A DNA stretch of 64,000 nt from Eubacterium ventriosum (GCF_025150745.1 NZ_CP102282.1:1499501-1563500), one strand, 5' to 3'; positions 9,362 to 18,324 are shown, counted from the stretch's first letter. Program-made: numbers and translations. Notes: generated from the letters alone by a model not told the origin.

Positions 9362-9928
9362 TTAGCAAAAAACAATTCCAAGCACAGCGGAAAACAAAAT
9401 CATTAAAATAGGTGTCAAAGTTTTTTTGAAAAAATGTTTGCTTAAAAAGTGAACAGCTATCAAAATCACAAATATCAAAACAAAGCTGTAATTAATTGAA
9501 AAACCATGACCTAAACTTTCGAAATTAAACAAAGTTGAAAGTCCCATTATTACAGCAGTTGCAAGAATCATTGCAACAACACAAGGTCGTACGCCGGACA
9601 GAAAAGCTTTTGTACCGGAATATTTCATTAGATTTTTTAGAACTGCCGCAATTAAAAGAATAATAACAAAAGCAGGCAGAACCACACCAAGAGTTGCAAA
9701 AAAAGCTCCAAGGAAACCGCCCTGAGAGGAGCCAACAAAAGTTGCAAGATTAACGGCAAGAGGTCCCGGAGTTGACTCGGCAACTGCAACAAAACTCATA
9801 AACATATCCTCAGAAAGCCAATGGTTGGATAACACGATTTCCCTCATTAAAGAAATCATTCCGTAACCACCTCCGAAAGATAATGTTCCTATTATAAGAA
9901 AATTGATAAAAAGCTTTAAATAAATCAT
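9362..9928 (-). CDS. Chromate transporter family protein, short-chain (second of pair)
   Basis: 188 residues, the size of one half of a long ChrA. It has the CHR-family signature FGGGYGMISLM near residue 18 and the second block ESTPGPLAVNLATFVG near 51, then four to five hydrophobic helices. Short CHR proteins typically occur as adjacent pairs that together make one transporter. Here the partner is the next gene upstream (10029-10604), read first on the minus strand, with 100 bp between them. The substrate is not assured: CHR proteins are named after chromate efflux, but many anaerobe members have no tested substrate. Confidence 0.88.
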   Translation of the reverse strand: MIYLKLFINFLIIGTLSFGGGYGMISLMREIVLSNHWLSEDMFMSFVAVAESTPGPLAVNLATFVGSSQGGFLGAFFATLGVVLPAFVIILLIAAVLKNLMKYSGTKAFLSGVRPCVVAMILATAVIMGLSTLFNFESLGHGFSINYSFVLIFVILIAVHFLSKHFFKKTLTPILMILFSAVLGIVFC

Positions 9929-10028
9929 ATCAAACTCCTGTTAAGTAAAAGAATTGTTTTAAATAGTTAAAAAATATTTATAAAAATATTTATGAAACTA
10001 AAAATTATTTTGAAAATATACTGAACAA

Positions 10029-10604
10029 TTACTTTTGAATATTTTTCTTAAAGAAATATACTATCACGCCAATTACACCACAAATCAAAATATAATAAAT
10101 TGATGAAAAAGAAGTTGCCGTAATTGAAAAAACGATCATAATAATTGCAACAATTAAAATAATCAAAGTATTAAACAGATTTTTCTCCAAATTCTTCAAC
10201 ATTCGAATGCCTGCAGTAAGTATTAAATAAACCACGCAAACCTGAATACCCTTAAAAGCGCAGGCAACGTAGTGTAAGCTTAAAAATTCGTTGAAAAATA
10301 ACGAAATAAAATAAATAATAATAAAAGAAGGAATGCATACTGCAAGGGTTGCAGCAGTAGCTCCGTAAAATCCTGCAACATGATATCCAATATAGGTGGC
10401 GCTGTTAACTGCCATAGGACCGGGCGTGGATTCAGCAATTGCAATCATATTGAGAAAATCATCTTTTTCAATCCATTTCTTCTTATATATAAACTCACTT
10501 TCCAAAAGGGCCACCATAGCGTAACCACCGCCAAAGGTAAAGGCACCGATTTTTAGAAAGGTCAAAAACAAAGTAAGCGTTTTATCAAAATTAGAATGTT
10601 TCAT
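10029..10604 (-). CDS. Chromate transporter family protein, short-chain (first of pair)
   Basis: 191 residues with the same CHR blocks as its neighbour: FGGGYAMVALLE near 24 and ESTPGPMAVNSATYIGY near 53, followed by hydrophobic helices. It is the promoter-proximal member of a two-gene unit with the CHR gene at 9362-9928. The two are diverged in sequence, as is usual for the paired short-chain CHR type in which the halves insert with opposite topology (family knowledge). A minus-strand promoter lies at 10700-10728. It is divergent from the hsp20 gene. Confidence 0.88.
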   Translation of the reverse strand: MKHSNFDKTLTLFLTFLKIGAFTFGGGYAMVALLESEFIYKKKWIEKDDFLNMIAIAESTPGPMAVNSATYIGYHVAGFYGATAATLAVCIPSFIIIYFISLFFNEFLSLHYVACAFKGIQVCVVYLILTAGIRMLKNLEKNLFNTLIILIVAIIMIVFSITATSFSSIYYILICGVIGVIVYFFKKNIQK

Positions 10605-10699
10605 AAAACCTCCGAAATAAAAAGTCCATTAAAATATTTAATAAAAATTTTTGCAATTAACATCGAGATATTAATTGCTACTTAATTCAAAACACCATA

Positions 10700-10728
10700 A
10701 GTATACCATACATAAAAATTAGAAACAA
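10700..10728 (-). promoter_or_regulatory. Promoter of the chromate-transporter pair
   Basis: On the minus strand: TTGTTT (10728-10723), 17-bp spacer, TATACT (10705-10700). Confidence 0.5.
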
Positions 10729-10761
10729 ATGAGTGTGAAATAAAAAAAAAAATTAAAAAAA

Positions 10762-10804
10762 TTAGCACTCACCTCTTGACAGCGCTAACAAAAAGGACTA
10801 TAAC
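10762..10804 (+). promoter_or_regulatory. CIRCE-like HrcA operator overlapping the hsp20 promoter
   Basis: The operator is TTAGCACTC-N9-CAGCGCTAA (10762-10788), matching the CIRCE consensus TTAGCACTC-N9-GAGTGCTAA in all of the left arm and 7 of 9 bases of the right arm. The promoter is TTGACA (10776-10781), exact 17-bp spacer, TATAAC (10799-10804). The -35 box lies inside the operator, so HrcA binding would block RNA polymerase. Both elements are seen directly. HrcA as binder is established knowledge for CIRCE. Confidence 0.8.
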
Positions 10805-10965
10805 ATAGTCAGAACGAAGGAAGAGATAAAGATTTAAAGAAATAATTAAAGATTCAAGCTTTAAAATCTATATCAAATTCGTTAGTTCAGATAATCAACA
10901 CCTCGGATTTCTCCGATAGTGCAATTACAAAATTTATATCTATTAGACGAAAGGAGATATGACTT

Positions 10966-11415
10966 ATGATGATGCCTAGTATTTTTGGAGAAAACTTATT
11001 TGATGATTTTATGGACGATTTTTCATTCCCTACATTACCTGATGTAGACAAGGAATTGTATGGAAAACATGCAAAGAACCTAATGAAAACCGATGTTAAG
11101 GAAACTGATGACGGATATCAGGTTGCAGTTGATCTTCCGGGATTTAAGAAGGACGAAATCAAGATTAAACTTGAAAATGGTACATTAACAATTAATGCAG
11201 CCAAAGGTCTTGATAAGGATGAGAAGGACAAGGAAGGTAAGTATGTAAGACGTGAACGTTATGCAGGAAGTATGAGCAGAAGCTTTTATGTTGGTGAACA
11301 TGTTACAGCAGAACAGGTTCATCCAAAGTATGAGAATGGTATTTTAACCTTCGAAATACCTAAGAACAAAGAACCAATCGAAGAAAAAGAAAAGTTCATT
11401 GCTATTGAAGGATAA
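10966..11415 (+). CDS. Small heat shock protein, Hsp20/alpha-crystallin family
   Basis: 149 residues. An ATP-independent holdase chaperone that binds unfolding proteins in large cytosolic oligomers. The alpha-crystallin domain runs from about residue 42 to 140, with DVKETDDGYQVAVDLPGFKKDEIKIKL-type beta strands, LTINA, the RRERYAGSMSRSFYV block and the family motif YENGILTFEIPK near the end. Start ATG 10966 has AAGGAG 9 nt upstream. The 160-nt leader carries the CIRCE-like operator. A hairpin terminator follows 19 bp after the stop, so it is a single-gene heat-shock unit. Confidence 0.95.
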   Translation: MMMPSIFGENLFDDFMDDFSFPTLPDVDKELYGKHAKNLMKTDVKETDDGYQVAVDLPGFKKDEIKIKLENGTLTINAAKGLDKDEKDKEGKYVRRERYAGSMSRSFYVGEHVTAEQVHPKYENGILTFEIPKNKEPIEEKEKFIAIEG

Positions 11416-11433
11416 CATCTTAACAAAATAAAG

Positions 11434-11475
11434 AAATCCCCATATCGACTTAGTGTTGGTATGGGGATTTTTTTG
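11434..11475 (+). terminator. Terminator of hsp20
   Basis: AAATCCCCATA pairs with TATGGGGATTT and is followed by a T run. Confidence 0.9.
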
Positions 11476-11569
11476 TGTTATAATTAGCTACAAATAATTA
11501 TGTTAGTATGATTCTAAAAAAATATGTAGAAATTGGGAAAATAGTGTGTTAGAAGCACGGAGGTGAAAA

Positions 11570-12949
11570 ATGAGTCAATTTAGGAATATTGTTAAAAAAG
11601 CAGTAGTTATAGGGCTTTGCATTTGCACTTTTTCTGTTCAGGTAAGCGGTGCTACACCATGGTCATCAGCCAATGGAATTTTTTATGATGGAAATGGCAA
11701 TGAAATAAAAGGTGCAATAGCTAAAGGTATTGATGTAAGTTATCACAACGGTGACATTGATTGGGCAAAGGTTAAGGCGGCAGGGATTAGTTTTGCTTTG
11801 CTTAGATGTGGATATGGAAATGATGAAAGAAATCAGGATGACATAAAGTTTGTGCAGAATGTAAAAGGTTGTGAGGACAATGGTATTCAATATGGAGTTT
11901 ATTTGTATTCATATGCAGTTGGCAATGACAAAGAAAAGACTTTAGAAGATATGGCTAGAAGTGAGGCAGAACACGTTCTTAGAATGATTGAAGAAGCCGG
12001 AGCTAAACCTACAATGCCTGTTTATTACGATATAGAGGACAAATCTCAGGTTGAAATGACTACTAAGCAGTATGGGGATATGGCTGAAATTTTTTGCAAT
12101 ATTGTAAAAAATGCCGGCTATAAGGCTGGTGTTTATTCTAACTATTATTGGTGGACCAATAGACTTACTGATTCAAGATTTGATAATTGGGGAAAATGGG
12201 TTGCAAGATATAATAACACAAGTGAGTACAACAAAGAATATGATATTTGGCAATATACTGAGTCAGGCATAGTAGATGGCGTGGGAAGTGGAATGGATGT
12301 TAATATTTTGCTTTCAAGACCTTGCAGTATTACAGGACATCAGTATGAATTTTGTCAATTAGTGTCAAAATCAACAACCACAATAAATGGAAAAGCTACA
12401 TATAAATGTAAAACCTGTGGTCACATTAAAACAATAGACATAGCAAAAATTAATCAGATAACAATTTCAAAAACAAAATATGAATATACAGGAAAAGCCT
12501 TTAAACCTACAGTTACAGTAAAAGACAGCAACGGGCAGGTAATTTCAACTCAGAATTATAATATAATATATTCATCTAACAAAAAGGTTGGAAATGGCAC
12601 TGTAAAGATTGTTTTTAAAGGCAATTATAGTGGCACGATTACAAAAATATTTAAAATAGTTCCAAAGAAAGTAAGTCTTACAAAGGCAACCAACATTAAA
12701 GGCAAAAAAGTCAAATTGGGTTGGAAAAAGGTATCGGGAATATCCGGTTACGAAATCCAGTATGGCATAAATAAGTCTTTTAAGAAGGCAAAGACAACAA
12801 CAGCCAAGTCTTCTTTGAAAACAAAAACAATTACAAAACTTAAAAATAAAAAGAAATATTATTTCAGAATGAGAGCTTATAAAAAAGTATCTGGAACGAA
12901 AGTTTATGGAGTGTATAGTTCAAAGAAAACAGTTAAAATTACAAAGTGA
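11570..12949 (+). CDS. Secreted GH25 muramidase with Ig-like and Fn3 C-terminal domains
   Basis: 459 residues. The signal peptide is about 1-28 (KKAVVIGLCICTFSVQVSGA). A glycoside hydrolase family 25 lysozyme domain at about 50-255 shows GIDVSYHNGDIDW (catalytic-face Asp near 55), FALLRCGYG, MPVYYDIEDKS (Asp-x-Glu pair) and YDIWQYTESG. Next comes a short segment with two CxxC-like pairs (residues 264-284), an Ig-like strand-rich repeat at about 290-365, and a lysine-rich fibronectin type III-like domain at about 367-459. Known role: GH25 enzymes cleave the MurNAc-GlcNAc bond of peptidoglycan. The basic Fn3 tail resembles that of the giant protein at 40705 and may hold the enzyme at the wall (inference). 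Start ATG 11570 has GGAGGTG upstream. Confidence 0.9.
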   Translation: MSQFRNIVKKAVVIGLCICTFSVQVSGATPWSSANGIFYDGNGNEIKGAIAKGIDVSYHNGDIDWAKVKAAGISFALLRCGYGNDERNQDDIKFVQNVKGCEDNGIQYGVYLYSYAVGNDKEKTLEDMARSEAEHVLRMIEEAGAKPTMPVYYDIEDKSQVEMTTKQYGDMAEIFCNIVKNAGYKAGVYSNYYWWTNRLTDSRFDNWGKWVARYNNTSEYNKEYDIWQYTESGIVDGVGSGMDVNILLSRPCSITGHQYEFCQLVSKSTTTINGKATYKCKTCGHIKTIDIAKINQITISKTKYEYTGKAFKPTVTVKDSNGQVISTQNYNIIYSSNKKVGNGTVKIVFKGNYSGTITKIFKIVPKKVSLTKATNIKGKKVKLGWKKVSGISGYEIQYGINKSFKKAKTTTAKSSLKTKTITKLKNKKKYYFRMRAYKKVSGTKVYGVYSSKKTVKITK

Positions 12950-12997
12950 TTATTAAAGCCGGTGCAGAAACATGTTTAAAATTAGACGTGATATTAA

Positions 12998-13025
12998 TTG
13001 ATAATATTGATATTTTTGTTATAAT
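12998..13025 (+). promoter_or_regulatory. Putative promoter of deoC
   Basis: TTGATA (12998-13003), 16-bp spacer, TATAAT (13020-13025), 62 bp before the deoC start. Confidence 0.5.
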
Positions 13026-13087
13026 TAAAAAAGCGGGAATTAAATTTTTGAACGGGAATCAAAGATTTTTTAGACGGAGGAATTATA

Positions 13088-13759
13088 ATGGAAATTAAAG
13101 AAATTTTAAGCAAGGTAGATCATACATTATTAAAACCTGAATCTACTTGGGAGCAGATTAAGGAGATTTGTGATGACGGAATCAAATATGAAACAGCATC
13201 AGTTTGTATTCCACCATCATTTGTAAAACAGGCTGCTGATTATGTGGACGGCAAGATTGCAATCTGTACAGTTATTGGTTTCCCTAATGGATACAATACT
13301 ACAGAAATCAAATGTGCAGAAGCAGCACAGGCAGTTAAAGAAGGCGCAGCGGAAATCGATATGGTTATTAATATTGGATGGGCTAAAGAAGGAAGATGGG
13401 ATGACATTTTCTGCGAAATCAACAAGATAAAAGAAGCTTGTGACGGCAGATTACTTAAGGTAATCGTTGAAACTTGTTTATTAACTGATGAAGAAATCGC
13501 TAAGGTTACTAATGTAGTATCAATGTCAAAGGCAGATTTCATTAAGACTTCAACAGGTTTCTCAACAGAGGGAGCAACATTCCATGTTGTAAAAATTTTT
13601 GCAGACAATATTTCTAACGGAACAAAGATTAAGGCAGCAGGTGGAATCAGTTCATTAGAAGACGCAGAAAAGTTCATTGAGCTTGGCGCTGACAGACTTG
13701 GAACAAGTAGAATTGTAAAAATCGTTAAGAACGAAAACGCAGGTGCCAATGAGTACTAG
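13088..13759 (+). CDS. deoC: Deoxyribose-phosphate aldolase
   Basis: Class I aldolase that splits 2-deoxyribose 5-phosphate into acetaldehyde and glyceraldehyde 3-phosphate in deoxynucleoside catabolism. 223 residues, full length. Visible: [10 protein letters not shown] at the N-terminus, [10 protein letters not shown]-like block [16 protein letters not shown] near 60, the EIDMVINIG strand, VIVETCLL near 120 and the Schiff-base lysine in FIKTSTGFS (Lys 153), then IKAAGGIS and GTSRIVKI for phosphate binding. It stands alone here without deoD/deoB partners. Start ATG 13088 follows a GGAGGAATTATA site. A terminator lies about 80 bp downstream. Confidence 0.96.
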   Translation: MEIKEILSKVDHTLLKPESTWEQIKEICDDGIKYETASVCIPPSFVKQAADYVDGKIAICTVIGFPNGYNTTEIKCAEAAQAVKEGAAEIDMVINIGWAKEGRWDDIFCEINKIKEACDGRLLKVIVETCLLTDEEIAKVTNVVSMSKADFIKTSTGFSTEGATFHVVKIFADNISNGTKIKAAGGISSLEDAEKFIELGADRLGTSRIVKIVKNENAGANEY

Positions 13760-13837
13760 GAACTTTTGTGGTTCTGGTAATATTGGAGTGGTTGCTTATA
13801 GTGAAAATAAGCAAAGAAAAATAAAGAATGAAATTAG

Positions 13838-13874
13838 AAGAGATTGTACTAAAATGGTACAGTCTCTTTTTTTG
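13838..13874 (+). terminator. Terminator after deoC
   Basis: AGAGATTGTAC pairs with GTACAGTCTCT (one G-U pair), followed by TTTTTTT. Confidence 0.85.
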
Positions 13875-13899
13875 ACCTCAAAGTTGATAAAAAAATGTG

Positions 13900-13928
13900 T
13901 TGACTTAATACAATCCGTATGATATAAC
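13900..13928 (+). promoter_or_regulatory. Promoter of the MacB-like ABC transporter
   Basis: TTGACT (13900-13905), exact 17-bp spacer, TATAAC (13923-13928). The GntR-type palindrome begins 14 bp downstream of the -10 box. Confidence 0.75.
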
Positions 13929-13941
13929 TTGAATTGTATTA

Positions 13942-13966
13942 ATTGTACTAGTTGCAATAGTACAAT
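13942..13966 (+). promoter_or_regulatory. Putative GntR (YtrA-type) operator 1
   Basis: Perfect palindrome ATTGTACTA-N7-TAGTACAAT just downstream of the promoter. Almost the same palindrome, including the first four spacer bases GTTG, occurs at 23807-23831 before the GntR regulator gene. Binding by that regulator is inferred from the shared site. Confidence 0.7.
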
Positions 13967-13997
13967 GAAAACAAAATAGAGAGTAGGGGAGAAAACT

Positions 13998-16691
13998 ATG
14001 CTAGAGACAAGAAATTTGAAAAAGGTTTATAAGACCAAAAAGGGTGTGTCTGTAACAGCCTTAAATGACGTGTCTATTAAGTTCCCTGAAAAGGGTTTGG
14101 TTTTTCTTTTAGGAAAATCAGGTAGTGGTAAATCTACATTATTAAACCTTTTAGGTGGACTTGATAAATATGATGAAGGTGAAATTATTATTAAGGGAGT
14201 TTCATCTAAAGACTTTAAACAGAGTCATTTTGATTCATATCGTAATACATATGTAGGATTTATTTTTCAGGAATACAATGTATTAGAAGAATTTTCAGTA
14301 GGAGCTAATATTGCTTTGGCAATTGAGCTTCAGGGAAAGAAGGCTACAGATGAAGAAATCAACAGTATTTTGAAACAGGTTGATTTGGAAGGCTTTGGTG
14401 ATAGAAAACCTAATGAATTATCAGGTGGTCAGAAACAGAGAGTTGCAATTGCAAGAGCACTTGTAAAACAGCCTGAAATAATTATGGCAGATGAGCCAAC
14501 AGGAGCACTTGATTCTAACACGGGAAGACAGGTATTTGAAACACTTAAGAATTTGTCGAAAGACAAACTTGTAATAGTAGTGTCACATGATAGGGAATTT
14601 GCAGAGCAGTTTGGTGACAGAATTATCGAACTTGCAGATGGAAATGTAATTGATGATGTTACTCGTAAGGTTGGGTATGAAAAACAGGGTGAAGAACTTA
14701 ATAATGGTATTAGTTTTGAAAATGACACAATGACTATTAAGTCAGGATACCATTTAACAGAAGAAGATAGAGAAAGAATAAATCAGTATATTGACGGTAT
14801 TGGAACAGACTTAAAGGCTGTAATTAAAAAAGCAGACAGGGGAAGTTTCCAGCAGACTAACGAGGAAGATATTGTTCATAAGAAAGGTGATTTTAAACTT
14901 ATTAAGTCTAAATTACCTTTGAAGAATGCTTTCAAAATAGGGGCAAGTGGTTTAAAACACAAGAAAATCAGACTTGTAGTTACAATTTTACTTTCATTTG
15001 TTGCATTTTCATTATTTGCTTTGGCAGATACTTTTGGAAACTACAATCACATTAAAACATGCACTAATTCAATTAAAGATACGAACATAACTTATGCGTC
15101 AGTTATTAAGTCATTAAAAATCGGTTCAGGAATGAACGCATACTGGAACGATTACGGCAACAGCATTAGAGAAGACGAAATAACAAAGTTAAATAAAGAT
15201 ACAGGACTGGATTTTACAGGTGTTGTCGTTACAAATCAGGATATGGTTTTACCTAATTATAATAAGGAAGTTGAATTAACAAAGAATGGTGATATGTGCC
15301 ATTATGCAACAGATTTTTCAGGCTATGCTAATTTGACAGAAGCAAAAATCAAGGAAATGGGTTACAAGATTGTTGCAGGAAAATTGCCAAAAGACAACAA
15401 TGAAATAGCAATTAGTTCTTATGTTTATGAAACATATGCAAAGGCAGGATATATTTCAGAAGATGGTACAAAGTCTGAAATAAAATATTATAATGACTTA
15501 GTTGGCAAGAAACTTAAAATAGACAAGAAAGAATTTACCATAGTAGGTATTGTTGATACAAAGGTTGATATGGATAGATATAAGTCTATTTCAGAAGATA
15601 GCAAGGGCAAATCATCAGCGCAGAATTTGACTGATTTTGCTTTAAGTCAAGAATTAAGCCACATTCAGGAATACAGTTTGGCTTGTGATATCTTTGTAAG
15701 CGAAGAAATGCTTAACAGCATCAAGGAAGAATATCCTAATTATGTACAGTTAATTAATAACTATATGTACGTGTCAAGTGATGATACATATATTGATTCT
15801 TCAAGAATTGCGTCATTAAGTGAAATTGATACAAAAGATGTAACATGGGTCGATGGTGAAAAGACTAAACTTGCTGATAATGAGATTATCATAGATATCA
15901 ATGCATTATCAAAAAATGATGAAGAAGGCTATTCTTACAGTAAAAAAGAAGCGTTGAAGATTTTGAAAGACAGCCAGTACACATTGGATTATTATATTAA
16001 TGATGAAGATAAATCAATTAATGGAGTTAAGGTAGTTGGTGTACTAAATGCAGATGGAAAAGCAGATAAATATTCAGACCTTTATGTACTTCCTGACAGC
16101 CTTTATAATTTAAAATGGACTGAAGGCAAGGGCGAATATTCATATGCAGTTGCAACAATGCCAACAAACAAGGCAGATATTGAAAAACTTGTAAAATATT
16201 GCTACACAGAACAGGGCAATATGAAATATCAGATTGAAAACTCAGTAACTTTTGAACTGGACACAGTTAATGAAGTTTTGAAAGTAATGTCAAAGGTATT
16301 CTTATACATTGGTATTGGTTTTGCAGTATTTGCAATGATTATGTTATCTAACTTTATTGCAACAAGTATTTCATATAAGAAGCAGGAAATCGGAATTCTT
16401 AGAGCAATCGGCGCAAGAAGCAATGATGTATTTAGAATTTTCTTCTTAGAAAGTTTTATTATTGCAATGATTAACTTTGTTCTTTCAACAATTGGAACAG
16501 GTGTGGCAACAGCAATAATCAACGGTATGTTTAGAAAAAAAGCAGGAATACTTATTACAATACTTAATTTTGGACCAAGACAGATACTACTTTTACTTGT
16601 AATTAGTATTGGAGTTGCGGCAGTGGCAAGTTTCATACCGGTTTACAAAATTGCATCAAAGAAACCAATTGAGGCCATTAGAAATAGATAA
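13998..16691 (+). CDS. ABC transporter with fused ATPase and MacB/FtsX-type permease
   Basis: 897 residues. Residues 1-230 are a LolD/MacB-class ATPase: Walker A GKSGSGKST (39-47), Q-loop FIFQEYNVLEEFS, signature LSGGQKQRVAIARAL near 141, Walker B with DEPTGALDS near 165, and the switch His in VVSHD. After a linker, the first membrane helix comes near 330, then a large extracytoplasmic domain of about 400 residues. The last 150 residues hold three helices of the FtsX/MacB permease fold (SNFIATSISYKKQEIGILRAIGA). Such proteins do not usually transport by classical alternating access but work as mechanotransmitters for peptide antibiotics or signals (family knowledge). It looks like a fused YtrE-YtrF equivalent. 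The palindrome at its promoter links it to the GntR/ABC locus at 23.8 kb. Confidence 0.9.
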   Translation: MLETRNLKKVYKTKKGVSVTALNDVSIKFPEKGLVFLLGKSGSGKSTLLNLLGGLDKYDEGEIIIKGVSSKDFKQSHFDSYRNTYVGFIFQEYNVLEEFSVGANIALAIELQGKKATDEEINSILKQVDLEGFGDRKPNELSGGQKQRVAIARALVKQPEIIMADEPTGALDSNTGRQVFETLKNLSKDKLVIVVSHDREFAEQFGDRIIELADGNVIDDVTRKVGYEKQGEELNNGISFENDTMTIKSGYHLTEEDRERINQYIDGIGTDLKAVIKKADRGSFQQTNEEDIVHKKGDFKLIKSKLPLKNAFKIGASGLKHKKIRLVVTILLSFVAFSLFALADTFGNYNHIKTCTNSIKDTNITYASVIKSLKIGSGMNAYWNDYGNSIREDEITKLNKDTGLDFTGVVVTNQDMVLPNYNKEVELTKNGDMCHYATDFSGYANLTEAKIKEMGYKIVAGKLPKDNNEIAISSYVYETYAKAGYISEDGTKSEIKYYNDLVGKKLKIDKKEFTIVGIVDTKVDMDRYKSISEDSKGKSSAQNLTDFALSQELSHIQEYSLACDIFVSEEMLNSIKEEYPNYVQLINNYMYVSSDDTYIDSSRIASLSEIDTKDVTWVDGEKTKLADNEIIIDINALSKNDEEGYSYSKKEALKILKDSQYTLDYYINDEDKSINGVKVVGVLNADGKADKYSDLYVLPDSLYNLKWTEGKGEYSYAVATMPTNKADIEKLVKYCYTEQGNMKYQIENSVTFELDTVNEVLKVMSKVFLYIGIGFAVFAMIMLSNFIATSISYKKQEIGILRAIGARSNDVFRIFFLESFIIAMINFVLSTIGTGVATAIINGMFRKKAGILITILNFGPRQILLLLVISIGVAAVASFIPVYKIASKKPIEAIRNR

Positions 16692-16704
16692 GAGTTAAAG
16701 GATT

Positions 16705-16739
16705 AAGTGTCGTTTGGTGCGGCACTTTTTCTTTTTTTG
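16705..16739 (+). terminator. Terminator of the MacB-like transporter
   Basis: AAGTGTCG pairs with CGGCACTT (one G-U pair) and runs into TTTTTCTTTTTTT. Confidence 0.8.
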
Positions 16740-16750
16740 TTTATGTTATA

Positions 16751-16843
16751 AGTTTCTGCTATGAGTGTAATCTGAGCGAAAAGTTTCTGCTTTAAGTATA
16801 ATCTGAGTTATAAATTTCTGTTTCTAGTGTAACCTAAAAAATG
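16751..16843 (+). repeat. Three imperfect 31-bp tandem repeats
   Basis: Units start at 16751, 16782 and 16813. They share AGTTTCTGC...AGTGTAATCTGAG with decreasing similarity (third unit AATTTCTGTT...AGTGTAACCT). They lie in the spacer between a terminator and the promoter of the DUF5688 gene. No function is recognised. Confidence 0.8.
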
Positions 16844-16913
16844 AGGAGTTGAGTTTTTTATACCTTACTATATCTACAAACAATAAATATTAGTTATACA
16901 AACAATTTGACAC

Positions 16914-16942
16914 TTGAAAAACATATAGTGGAATTTTATAAT
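16914..16942 (+). promoter_or_regulatory. Promoter of the DUF5688 gene
   Basis: TTGAAA (16914-16919), 17-bp spacer, TATAAT (16937-16942), 55 bp before the start codon. Confidence 0.65.
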
Positions 16943-16996
16943 GAATACATCGACTACATATTCTATAATGTCGCATAATGTCAGGGGGATACATTC

Positions 16997-17989
16997 ATGA
17001 CATACGAACAGTTTATAGAACAGGTAAAGTGGGAAGTAGAAAATATAGCAAGAGAGTCTTTTGATGACGTGAGAACAGTTGTAAGAACGGTTACTAAGAA
17101 TAACAATGTTCGAAGAAAGACTATAAGCATTTTTAAAGAGGGACAGTTGGCTACACCGACAATTTACCTGAGAGATTATTATTTGGATTATAAGAAAGGA
17201 AGAAGTATCGAAAACATAGGCAGAGAAATCTTTATGATTTATTCTGAAGGTACAAAAAGATTTACTTTTGATGTGAATCAGTTTTCTGATTTTTCGAAAG
17301 TAAAGGACAAAATCTATTATAAGCTTGTTAATTACGAAATGAACAGACAGGCGTTAAAAACAATGCCACATTTTAAATTTTTGGATATGGCAATTGTGTT
17401 TTTCGTTTCGATTATGGGCAATGAGAAGGAGCAGGGGACAATAGCAATTCAGAATGCTTATGTTGAAAAGTGGGGGATTAGTAAGGAGGAGTTAAGAAGA
17501 ACGGCAATAAAGAATACTTGGAAGGAATACCCGCCTGAAATTAAGAAGATGGAAGATATTATATCTGAAATCGTTTTGGGGCAGGTTACATCAGAAGATG
17601 ATGACGAGGACGGATTAATTTCAGAAGAAATCAGTTATGGTGAATTTAGTATTGATAATGTTCGCCAAATGATAAAAGAAGAAGTTGATAAAATGCGAGC
17701 ACAGGCAGAAATGGATATGTATGTGCTGACTAATACATCACGTAACTTCGGCGCTGCATGCATTACATATCCGGGAGTTTTAAAGGAATTTGCAAGAGAA
17801 CACAACAGTGATTTCTACATTATTCCAAGTTCAGTCCACGAAGTGATATTAATTCTGGGAGAACAGATGTCTGTGGAAGAAATGAATCTGATGGTGGAAG
17901 AAGTAAATGAAAGAGAAGTTGATTCCATAGATGTATTGTCTAACCATGTTTATCAATATAAGAGAGAACTGGAAGAGATAATATACTAG
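16997..17989 (+). CDS. DUF5688 family protein
   Basis: 330 residues, no signal peptide or membrane helix, so probably cytosolic. The N-terminal half matches what I recall of DUF5688, a family common in Lachnospiraceae: MTYEQFIEQVKWEVE, KNNNVRRKTISI, TPTIYLRDYYLDYKKGRSIENI (repeated Tyr/Leu pattern). The middle is acidic and the C-terminal part has GAACITYPGVLKEFAREH and YIIPSSVHEVILI. In the family these proteins often accompany toxin/antitoxin-like or phage-related loci, but nothing of that kind is visible here. No function can be assigned. The start ATG follows AGGGGG with a 7-nt gap. It is a single gene with its own promoter and a hairpin terminator at 18166. Confidence 0.75.
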   Translation: MTYEQFIEQVKWEVENIARESFDDVRTVVRTVTKNNNVRRKTISIFKEGQLATPTIYLRDYYLDYKKGRSIENIGREIFMIYSEGTKRFTFDVNQFSDFSKVKDKIYYKLVNYEMNRQALKTMPHFKFLDMAIVFFVSIMGNEKEQGTIAIQNAYVEKWGISKEELRRTAIKNTWKEYPPEIKKMEDIISEIVLGQVTSEDDDEDGLISEEISYGEFSIDNVRQMIKEEVDKMRAQAEMDMYVLTNTSRNFGAACITYPGVLKEFAREHNSDFYIIPSSVHEVILILGEQMSVEEMNLMVEEVNEREVDSIDVLSNHVYQYKRELEEIIY

Positions 17990-18165
17990 GATTATGTTGA
18001 AAAATGGCTTATTGAATCTGTGGTTATGCAGATGTGGAAGACATTGGAACACACTCGGATATAAGTATAAAAGTGGAGTGTAAGCTTAATAATATGCGAA
18101 TATTCGTGTAGTCAAGATTTATGTGTCTTAACATCTAAGCTTATTAGAAAACAACTTCGAAAATG
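17990..18165. other. Non-coding spacer after DUF5688 gene
   Basis: No gene, promoter or repeat that I can support in these 176 bp. Confidence 0.5.
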
Positions 18166-18217
18166 AAAAAGCTGTGGCTTTGGCAACACACAATGGTTGT
18201 TGGAGTGCAGCTTTTTT
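18166..18217 (+). terminator. Hairpin terminator downstream of DUF5688 gene
   Basis: AAAAAGCTG pairs with CAGCTTTTTT with an inner CAAC/GTTG stem. It has T runs on both strands, so it could also stop transcription of the tRNA gene on the minus strand. Confidence 0.7.
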
Positions 18218-18324
18218 GCATTATGTTTAATTACGTATCGTGGAATGAAAAGGTTGTGCCACACGTAATTGACACTTATTAAGGAATCCTCCCAACTACG
18301 CCTAGTCCCTCCTTATGACAAGTA

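Noticed and set aside
13240-13749. 169-residue minus-strand ORF opposite deoC, and many similar antisense ORFs in other genes
   Set aside because: Shadows of real genes caused by codon bias; no ribosome sites and no family similarity.
13838-13874. GntR operator inside the deoC terminator (ATTGTACTA...GGTACAGT)
   Set aside because: The pairing, loop and T run explain it fully as a terminator, and the right arm does not fit the operator.
18232-18273. AATTACGT...ACGTAATT inverted repeat downstream of the tRNA as an attachment site
   Set aside because: No integrase gene or second copy is present; a structural or terminator role is as likely.
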